Source: Cohnella fermenti
Lineage (GTDB): Bacteria > Bacillota > Bacilli > Paenibacillales > Paenibacillaceae
Assembly (NCBI RefSeq): GCF_004801405.1
Contig: NZ_SSOB01000037.1
Location: 1-64,000 of the forward strand
Reading direction: 5' to 3'
DNA length: 64,000 nt
In this document: in pieces, positions 57,617 through 64,000 of the stretch
How the letters are laid out: each line of letters begins with the position of its first letter
Position numbering within the stretch: position 1 is the stretch's first letter
Program-made: the position numbers and the translations under genes
The notes under the pieces: model-generated
What the model saw: only the letters and a program-made list of their open reading frames with translations
The model's database searches: none
What the model was told of the DNA's origin: nothing

Positions 57617-60600
57617 TTATGCGTCCGTCACCGTTACCGTCATCAGGGAGCTCTCGGTCTTGCCGAATGCGTTCAACAGCTCCGCGCGGTATTGGTAGAC
57701 GCCATTGGCCCGACCGGCAATCTTCGTGCTGGCCTGCTGCGCCGCAGGCGAGTTGTCGTCCAGCACCTGCGTGTCGATCAGCTTGCCGTTCTCGTAGAGC
57801 CGATACAGGCGCGCATTGTTGTCCGACGAGACGTTCATCGTCACCGTGTAGTCGCCGTCGTCCAGGCCATTGTCCTCGCCGTTGTCGTGCGACAGCGCAG
57901 GAACGGCCGGAACGCCGGTCGCCGCTTCGATCGACTGTCCGTTCAGCAGCATCGGCCGAATCTCGGCGTCGTCGATGTAGAAGCTCCCTTGCGCCGCCGG
58001 CAGATCGGTGTATATGAACATCGACGTGTTCGTAATCGTGCCGCTGTCCGTGATCGTATAGACGCCGGACACCTGCTTCCACTCGGTTGCGCTCAATGTG
58101 TCGCTGGTGAACAGAATGATCTGCTTGGAGACGCCGTTCACCTTGTAAGTCAGACAGAGGCGCAGCACGGTGCCAGGGTTCGAATCGGGAGCCAGCTTCG
58201 CCCAGATCGCATAGCGATAAGCCTTGTCGCGTTCGATCGTTGCCGGGAGATAAATGCTGCCGTAATTGTCCGTCTTCGTCACGAGCAGCGACTGACTGCC
58301 GGAACGATAGACCGCCGTGCTGACGGATCGGGTCGCGGCATATACGGTGTAAGCCGGCGTCGCCGCTTCCATTCCCGGATCGCTCAGCAGATTATCGCCG
58401 GGATAAGCGCTCTCCGTCGCCGTAACGATGACGGTGGATGTCGCCTGCGCGCCGCCGTCCTCGGCAAGAGCGGCAATAACGGCGGTTCCGGCGCCGATCG
58501 CTCGGACATAGCCGAATTCGTCCACCGTCGCCACCGCAGGAGCGCTGCTGCTCCATACCAGATGCCGATTCACCGCACCCGATGGAGCGACAGTCGCATC
58601 CAGGTGCAGCTTGTCGCCGACGATAAGCAAGGAAGCGCTTGGCGACATGCTGACCGAAGACGGTCTCACCCAGGTCGAGTCCGGCGTGAACGCAATCGGC
58701 CGAATCTCCACATCGTCCAGATAGAACGTATCCGCAGCAGCCGGAATGTCCGTATACGCGAACATCGACATATTCGTAATCGCGGTCGAGCTGTCCTCAA
58801 GGATGTACGTTCCGGATACTTGCGTCCAGGAGGAAGCGTTCAGCTTGCCGCTGGTGAGGATAATGAGCTGCTTCGTCACGCCGTCCGCCTTGTAGCTGAG
58901 GCATAGCCGCAGCACCGAATTCGCGCTTGCCGTCGGCGACAGCTTCACCCAGGCCGAATAATAGAACGGCTGGCCCGGGACGATGGCGGCCGGGAAGGCG
59001 ATTGAGGCGTAATTGCTCGTCTTCTCGACCTTGAGCGAACGGCTGCCGGAGCGGGCCGCTTCCTCGCTGAACGAGATGTTCGTCTGATACCCGCTGAAGG
59101 TCGGCGAGCTGAGCTCCATCTCTCCGTTGGCGATCAGGTTGTCGCCCGGAACCGCCGCGAGCGCGTCGAAGTCAAGCTGAATCCGATCGATCGAGAAGCT
59201 GCCCGTCGCGTTGGCCGGAACAAGCTTCAACTGCTTGAGCTCGCCGGTCCAGCCCGCAAGCGCGGAGGTGTCGAAGACATACTCCCGGTAAGCGGTATCC
59301 CCGGGTACGACATATACGGCGGCAGAGGCGGACTCCGTCCAGGCCGAGACGCTGCCCGTTCGGTAATACAGCTTCGCCGTCGTCCCCGACGTTCCGTTGC
59401 GCATCGTCACGCGGACCCGCTTGATGTCCGCTGCGTCGAAGCCGAGTCCGTCCGCCGAGACGAGCTCCGGCTTCGTCCCGGTCGATACGCCGTCCAAGTA
59501 ACCGCCGGATGCCGCCAGCCCGCTTATTTGCGCAGCCGCCGTCCAGCCTTCGGCCGTGGCGAACGTCCACGTCTTGGACTTCGAGAACAGATTGATTCTT
59601 GGCACGTTCGGGTCCGCAAGCATCGGATAGCCCAGAACGTTCTTGAAGAAGCCCGACGGCGCCGCGAGTCCTCTCGTCCCCAGCAGCTCCGGCGCCCGCT
59701 CCAGCGAGACCGATACCCCGTTCTTCGTCGCGTACGACTGCCCCGCCGTCAAGGTGAACACGGAGCCGTCCTTGACGATCGTCATCGTCGACGTCGCGGC
59801 ATCCCATTCGAACTTCGCGCCCGTCTGCCGCAGCGTCTCGCCGACGGACAGCATGATCGAGCTGCCGGACGCATACGGAACGTCATGCGGATACGTGATA
59901 TTGCCGTCCACATACAACGAATAGCCCGTGCTTGGCGCCTTCATGGCGCCGATGAAGTCGATGGCGAACGATCCCGCAACGGCCATCGGGTCGAACCGGA
60001 GCTGCGTCACGGTCCCTCGCCACTTGCTGTTGCGCCAAGTATTCAGCACATACTCGCTGTACCCGGACGAATTCGGCTCCACATAGAAGCTGATCGACTG
60101 CGCCTCCGACCAATTCGGATCTTCATCCGTTATGAAGAAGAGCTGTCCCTTGCTTGCGATGCTGCTGCTCATCCCGATCTTGATATAAGGCGTGTTCGCG
60201 GCGTCGATCGACAGCCCGGCCGCCGAGATGATGCCTGGGTCGCTCCCCGTCGAGCTTGCGCTGTAGGCGCCGCCCGACACCGTCTCGTCGTCGATCTGAT
60301 TCAAGGGCGTCCAGCCCTCGGAATCGCCGTTCGTGTCGAAGGACCAGCTCGTGCCGAACTGATTCGTCTGAGTCGGCACGGCAGGCGTCAAGTCCGGCAA
60401 CGAACGTCCGGCCGGGTACAGGACGTTGATTCTCGCCTTCTGGGCGGCTGTCGGCTGCGCGTTCGTCGCCGTGCTGCCGCCGAAGACGTCCCGGATCGCC
60501 TCGACATAGTCGAAGCCGTGAAGCGCCGAGGGCATCAGATAATGCCCTTCGCCGAATTCGTTCCAGTTGTCCAGCAGGACGAGCTCGCGGCCCACGCTGT

Positions 60601-62728
60601 CCGCCTGCAGCGACGGCACGAACGTGTCGCGCACCCACTCCGCCGTGCTCTCGAACTCCGCGGCGGTCGCATAATAACCCGGATTGCCGCCCCATGCCGT
60701 ATCGTCGCGGCCCATGCTGATCGTGGGAACGACGTCGATGGCATCGGCATCGCGCTGGGAGGTCATGTAGCTCATCTGCATGGCCGGATACCCGCTGACC
60801 TCCCCGAGCGAATAGGAATAGACGGCATCGAAGCCGGCCGCAGCCAAGCTGGCGAGATACGTCGGGTCGGTGCCGGGGTAGGCGGTCAACAGAATCAGAT
60901 CGTCGAAGCCCGCCTGCTGCACGGCCCAGCGGAAGTAATCCAGCTCCGCCTTGACCGCGCCCGGGGTCGTGCCGAAGTCGCGCGTCAGCCCGCTCATGCT
61001 GTAGATGGAGAAAACGGGCTTGTTGTCGATGACAAGGTAGCGCGGGTCTTTGAAATAGTATTCGATCCAGTAAGGGATCAGGTTGGTGCGGAAGTCGGTG
61101 CCGTCCGCCGCGCTCGACGCGCCGTTCTCCCACAGGATCGCGAACTTCGTCCGGTCGCTGTACTCGGAATTGAAGTAGCCCTCATGCAGCGATTGCGACA
61201 GATAAGGGTCCTTGACCGGCACGCCCTGGCCGTTGGTCGGCCGGAACCAGCAGGCAAGCTGGAAGTCGATGCCGTTCTCCGCCATCCACTTGTTCTCCCA
61301 GTCGGCCGTCTCCGGATTGCCTTCGTCGTAATAGCCGAGGTAAGGCGTTCGTTCCTCGAACGACGTGATGACATCCCACCCGCCATGGCTGCCTTCCCGC
61401 CAGATCGGGCAGCTCTGCACGCCGACCAGTTGGTCGTGCGACGCGGAAGCCGCCGGCTCCGGCACGTAGTCGGTCGGCAGCGGCTGCTTGGCATAGACGA
61501 GAATGTCGTCCAGCCAGAGGACGCCCTGCGACGAGGTGTCGGCGCCGAACACGATGCCGTCCGCCTCCGAAGCCGACACGGCGATCGCTGCCTGGTCGAC
61601 AACCAGCTTGCCGTTGACGTACAGATCGGCCTTGCCGGAGGAGCTGTCGACGACCGCCTTCAAGTGAGTCCACAGGTTCGCCTGGTAATCGTAGAACGGC
61701 ACCTCCGTCCCCGTTGCATCCGCATAATTCCACTGGCCGTCCGAGGTGTTCAGCTTCAGGAGAACGGCGCTTCCGCTCTTCAGCTCGGCCGAGAAGCCGT
61801 CCCGTTGGTCCGGGAGGAACGCCTTGAATTCAAACACTGTCTTGCCCGACACGCCGGACAAGCTCTTGGCCGCGCTCATGGCACCGGCAGCGGCGGACGA
61901 ATCGACCTTAAGGCTGTACGTATCCGGCGCCGTCGCGCTCTTCATCTCGACGACGGCGATGCTGCCGCCCGAGCTGACGTAGGTCCAGTCCTGGGGCAGC
62001 ACGCCCGGAACCGTCGACAGGTACCGTTCGTTCACGGCATAGCCCTTGTAGATTTTAACGCCGAGCTGCTGGATCTCCCCTTGCTGCGAAGCGTCGGACC
62101 GCAGCTCGAAGCGATCCAGTTGCGACACCGCGTTCGCGAACGAGACGCCGCTCGCCGCAAGCCCCCCGTTCACGTAGATGTCCGCCGTGTCCGACGACGT
62201 ATCCGCTACGACCTTAATGCCGTATTCCGTTCCGGCGGAGTAAGCCTGGAGCGTCGTCGTTCCGCCGGATCGCTCGACGACCAGGTTGGAGCCCTGCGCC
62301 GCGATGCCGATCGCTTCCGTATCCCCCTCGTACAGCCGCCAGCTCCAGCCGTCGATCGACGTCGAGCGCGGCTTGAACCGATACTCAAGCGTCAGCTTGC
62401 CGGAATAGGCGAGGAACTCGCGGCTCAGCGATACGGGCAGAACAGTGCTGCTGTCGGCGATATAGAAGTAATTGTTGTAGAGAGAAGCGAGCGCGCCTCC
62501 CGCATCGCGCACATCCCACCCGGACGGCAGCCGGCTGCCGTTCACGTTCTGCAGCAGAGAGAAGTTCTCGTCAACCAGATACTCCGCCTTGTACGGATCG
62601 GCGGCAACCGGGTCGGCGGCCGCGCGCTTCGCATCGAAATTCAAGAATATTCCGTAAATAATCAAGCAGAGAAAACCGGAGGTCATCAGAATGCTGGTTA
62701 TCGCCTTGCCGCATACGATCTTGCGCAT
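57617..62728 (-). CDS. Large secreted multidomain protein with a GH99/WbsX-like glycosidase core
   Basis: A 1703-residue protein. N-terminal signal/anchor (ITSILMTSGFLCLIIYGIFL), two LamG-like beta domains (about 50-230 and 240-415), then a GH99/WbsX-like barrel (about 430-780) with GYYDEGNPETADWENKWMAE, FQLACWFRPT and LLDNWNEFGEGHYLMPS. The acidic residues in DNWNEFGEG are the likely catalytic group. Then beta domains including a copper-amine-oxidase-type segment (YSLYVDGNITYPHDVPYASGS), two CBM4/9-like domains each starting PGDNL(I/L), and between them a Big_2 bacterial Ig domain (SPSASLLIVGDKLHLDATVAPSG). GGGGAG precedes the ATG. It would cut the external glycan before uptake by the adjacent permeases. 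Confidence 0.85.
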   Translation of the reverse strand: MRKIVCGKAITSILMTSGFLCLIIYGIFLNFDAKRAAADPVAADPYKAEYLVDENFSLLQNVNGSRLPSGWDVRDAGGALASLYNNYFYIADSSTVLPVSLSREFLAYSGKLTLEYRFKPRSTSIDGWSWRLYEGDTEAIGIAAQGSNLVVERSGGTTTLQAYSAGTEYGIKVVADTSSDTADIYVNGGLAASGVSFANAVSQLDRFELRSDASQQGEIQQLGVKIYKGYAVNERYLSTVPGVLPQDWTYVSSGGSIAVVEMKSATAPDTYSLKVDSSAAAGAMSAAKSLSGVSGKTVFEFKAFLPDQRDGFSAELKSGSAVLLKLNTSDGQWNYADATGTEVPFYDYQANLWTHLKAVVDSSSGKADLYVNGKLVVDQAAIAVSASEADGIVFGADTSSQGVLWLDDILVYAKQPLPTDYVPEPAASASHDQLVGVQSCPIWREGSHGGWDVITSFEERTPYLGYYDEGNPETADWENKWMAENGIDFQLACWFRPTNGQGVPVKDPYLSQSLHEGYFNSEYSDRTKFAILWENGASSAADGTDFRTNLIPYWIEYYFKDPRYLVIDNKPVFSIYSMSGLTRDFGTTPGAVKAELDYFRWAVQQAGFDDLILLTAYPGTDPTYLASLAAAGFDAVYSYSLGEVSGYPAMQMSYMTSQRDADAIDVVPTISMGRDDTAWGGNPGYYATAAEFESTAEWVRDTFVPSLQADSVGRELVLLDNWNEFGEGHYLMPSALHGFDYVEAIRDVFGGSTATNAQPTAAQKARINVLYPAGRSLPDLTPAVPTQTNQFGTSWSFDTNGDSEGWTPLNQIDDETVSGGAYSASSTGSDPGIISAAGLSIDAANTPYIKIGMSSSIASKGQLFFITDEDPNWSEAQSISFYVEPNSSGYSEYVLNTWRNSKWRGTVTQLRFDPMAVAGSFAIDFIGAMKAPSTGYSLYVDGNITYPHDVPYASGSSIMLSVGETLRQTGAKFEWDAATSTMTIVKDGSVFTLTAGQSYATKNGVSVSLERAPELLGTRGLAAPSGFFKNVLGYPMLADPNVPRINLFSKSKTWTFATAEGWTAAAQISGLAASGGYLDGVSTGTKPELVSADGLGFDAADIKRVRVTMRNGTSGTTAKLYYRTGSVSAWTESASAAVYVVPGDTAYREYVFDTSALAGWTGELKQLKLVPANATGSFSIDRIQLDFDALAAVPGDNLIANGEMELSSPTFSGYQTNISFSEEAARSGSRSLKVEKTSNYASIAFPAAIVPGQPFYYSAWVKLSPTASANSVLRLCLSYKADGVTKQLIILTSGKLNASSWTQVSGTYILEDSSTAITNMSMFAYTDIPAAADTFYLDDVEIRPIAFTPDSTWVRPSSVSMSPSASLLIVGDKLHLDATVAPSGAVNRHLVWSSSAPAVATVDEFGYVRAIGAGTAVIAALAEDGGAQATSTVIVTATESAYPGDNLLSDPGMEAATPAYTVYAATRSVSTAVYRSGSQSLLVTKTDNYGSIYLPATIERDKAYRYAIWAKLAPDSNPGTVLRLCLTYKVNGVSKQIILFTSDTLSATEWKQVSGVYTITDSGTITNTSMFIYTDLPAAQGSFYIDDAEIRPMLLNGQSIEAATGVPAVPALSHDNGEDNGLDDGDYTVTMNVSSDNNARLYRLYENGKLIDTQVLDDNSPAAQQASTKIAGRANGVYQYRAELLNAFGKTESSLMTVTVTDA

Positions 62729-62747
62729 GCTCGCACGCTCCCCGAAT

Positions 62748-63638
62748 TTATTCTTTGACGCTGCCCATCACAATTCCCTTCACGAAGTACCTCTGCAGGA
62801 ACGGATACACGAGCAGAATCGGCAGCATGCCGACGAACGTCTGCGCCGACTTGATCGTCTTCGCCGACACGTTCATGTACAGCTCGATCTCGTCCTGAGT
62901 GACAGCGCTGCGCGACAGGTCCTGCTGGATAATGACGGTCTGCAGATAACTCGACAACGGATAATGATTCAGACTGTTCATGTAGATCAGTCCGTCGAAC
63001 CAGGCATTCCAATGCCCGACGACGGTGAATAACGAGATGGTGGCCAGCGCCGGAAGCGACAGCGGCACATAGATGCGCCACAGGCACGTCCAGACGCCGG
63101 CTCCGTCCACGATAGCGGCTTCCTCAAGCGCGTGCGGCAGATTGCGGAAGAAGTTAAGCAGCAGCACGACGTTGAACACCGGAACCGCGCCGGGCAGCAC
63201 AAGCGACCAGACGGAATCCATGATGCCCGTGTACTTGACGGTCAGGAAGGTCGGGATCAGCCCGCCGTGGAACAGCATCGTCGCGACGAAGAACCAGGCA
63301 TACCCGGTGCGAAGCTTGAATTGTCCGACGCGCTTGGACAGCGGGTACGCGACGAGCATCGTCAGCAGCATGTTCAGCGACAGACCAAGCGCGACCCGCT
63401 TCAGCGTCACCGACATCGCGACGAAGAATTCCGGCTTGTGCACGACGAAGTCGAACGACTGCACCGTGAAGTCTACCGGCCTGAACAGCACTTCGCCGGC
63501 CGAGACGGCCGTCTGCGCGCTGAGAGACACGGCCAGCACATGCACGATCGGCAGCACGCAGGCTAGCGACAATAAGACGAGAAACAGATGATTGGCCGTT
63601 CGGAACAGCGTTCCGCCCAGGGCGAAAGGACGCTTCAT
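62748..63638 (-). CDS. Carbohydrate ABC transporter permease (LplC type)
   Basis: A 296-residue permease: six hydrophobic segments, MLFHGGLIPTFLTVKYTGIMDS, the EAA loop EEAAIVDGAGVWTCLWRIYVPLS and the C-terminus FLQRYFVKGIVMGSVKE. ATG 63638 has AAGGAGGG 7 bp upstream; an earlier in-frame start is in the end of the preceding gene and has no site. Partner of the permease cut by the window edge. Confidence 0.93.
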   Translation of the reverse strand: MKRPFALGGTLFRTANHLFLVLLSLACVLPIVHVLAVSLSAQTAVSAGEVLFRPVDFTVQSFDFVVHKPEFFVAMSVTLKRVALGLSLNMLLTMLVAYPLSKRVGQFKLRTGYAWFFVATMLFHGGLIPTFLTVKYTGIMDSVWSLVLPGAVPVFNVVLLLNFFRNLPHALEEAAIVDGAGVWTCLWRIYVPLSLPALATISLFTVVGHWNAWFDGLIYMNSLNHYPLSSYLQTVIIQQDLSRSAVTQDEIELYMNVSAKTIKSAQTFVGMLPILLVYPFLQRYFVKGIVMGSVKE

Positions 63639-63663
63639 TCCATCGCCCTCCTTGAATGTCAGA

Positions 63664-64000
63664 TCAGAAGATGCGGTAGTTCGCAAAGCGATAGGCAAGA
63701 ATGTAGGATATCGAGATAAGCGCGAAGGAGACGAACGACTTGAACAGGCCCAGCGCCGTGGAGACGCTGAACTGGCTCTGCTGGAGTCCGACGCGGTAAA
63801 TCATCGTGTCGATGATGTCTCCCGTCGAGTAAACGGACGGATTGTACAGATTAAACACTTGATCGAAGCCCGCGTTCAGCACATTGCCGAGGCTTAGCGT
63901 CGCCATCAGGATGATGATCGGCACGATGCCGGGCAAGGTGACGTACAGCGTCTGTCGCCAGCGATTCGCTCCGTCGATGCGGGCCGCCTCATAGAGCGAC
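63664..64000 (-). CDS. Carbohydrate ABC transporter permease (LplB type), 5' end beyond the window
   Basis: The last 112 codons of a permease gene. The frame enters at the window edge as SLYEAARIDGANRWRQTLYV, the EAA loop of CUT1 permeases, then LPGIVPIIILMATLSLGNVLNAGFDQVFNLYN and a final membrane segment ending YRFANYRIF. The N-terminal two-thirds and the start lie outside the window. It probably heads this operon, together with an unseen solute-binding protein gene. Confidence 0.9.
   Translation of the reverse strand, partial: SLYEAARIDGANRWRQTLYVTLPGIVPIIILMATLSLGNVLNAGFDQVFNLYNPSVYSTGDIIDTMIYRVGLQQSQFSVSTALGLFKSFVSFALISISYILAYRFANYRIF

Noticed and set aside
59528..62758. 1076-residue plus-strand reading frame
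   Set aside because: It is the antisense shadow of the 1703-residue gene, Arg-rich and without family motifs. The same applies to other long antisense frames such as 406-1359, 34919-36079 and 40668-42368.
1..64000. tRNA, rRNA, known riboswitch (T-box, SAM, TPP, purine) or prophage
   Set aside because: No sequence resembling these was seen. The two leader hairpins found have the form of plain terminators, and no phage structural genes are present.

Overview
The window looks like chromosomal DNA of a high-GC, Gram-positive, spore-former-type Firmicute of the Paenibacillaceae (Paenibacillus/Cohnella-like). This rests on strong AGGAGG ribosome-binding sites, LplB/LplC-type sugar permeases, GlpP, DUF2621, a Gram-positive Tad pilus operon with an FHA-domain protein, and a large glycan-utilisation operon. 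The call is an inference from gene content, not a database match.

Layout. 1-4.3 kb: left edge of a possible transposase, then a sulfate import operon on the minus strand (cysT-cysW-cysA-sbp) with a clear promoter and an operator-like palindrome. 4.5-18.5 kb: housekeeping genes (YjbQ, YigZ, pgi, a 3-hydroxyisobutyrate-dehydrogenase-like enzyme, an FAD dehydrogenase, ppnP, transketolase, purU, endonuclease IV with a long C-terminal extension, a DUF2621 protein, a small lipoprotein, and an SDR-type epimerase with a roughly 200-residue insertion). 18.5-25.1 kb: an ABC sugar-type transporter (two permeases and a lipoprotein) followed by two predicted phosphatases, with GlpP downstream. Its 5' leader holds a small ORF and an intrinsic terminator, so attenuation is likely. 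25.2-36.1 kb: a ten-gene Tad (type IVb) pilus operon, read tadZ-tadA-tadB-tadC-flp-TadE-TadG-TadE-prepilin peptidase-FHA, again with a terminator between promoter and first gene. 36.1-39.0 kb: an insertion-sequence graveyard (an IS4-type remnant and two IS1380 remnants) that has destroyed an ECF sigma factor gene. 39.2-43.5 kb: a hybrid double histidine kinase and a response regulator with a transcriptional-activator (BTAD) domain. 43.6-47.1 kb: an ABC exporter fused to a cyclic-nucleotide-binding domain, two acetyltransferase-like proteins and one or two tiny ORFs. 47.5-48.7 kb: a secreted beta-propeller protein. 49.2-64 kb: a glycan-degradation operon (ABC permeases, a 1703-residue secreted GH99/WbsX-like protein, an alpha-L-rhamnosidase, an unrecognised barrel protein, an SGNH esterase, an unrecognised 823-residue protein).

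The most unusual signal is not a gene. Four intergenic regions (7178-7616, 10681-10856, 24200-24421, 48878-49053) each carry an array of short palindromes with a T5-T6 loop, repeating every 51-52 bp, about five helical turns. The palindrome sequence differs between loci, but the period and T-loop are kept. I know of no named repeat family with this layout. Next in interest are the exporter/acetyltransferase/small-peptide cassette and the attenuated transporter-phosphatase operon beside glpP.
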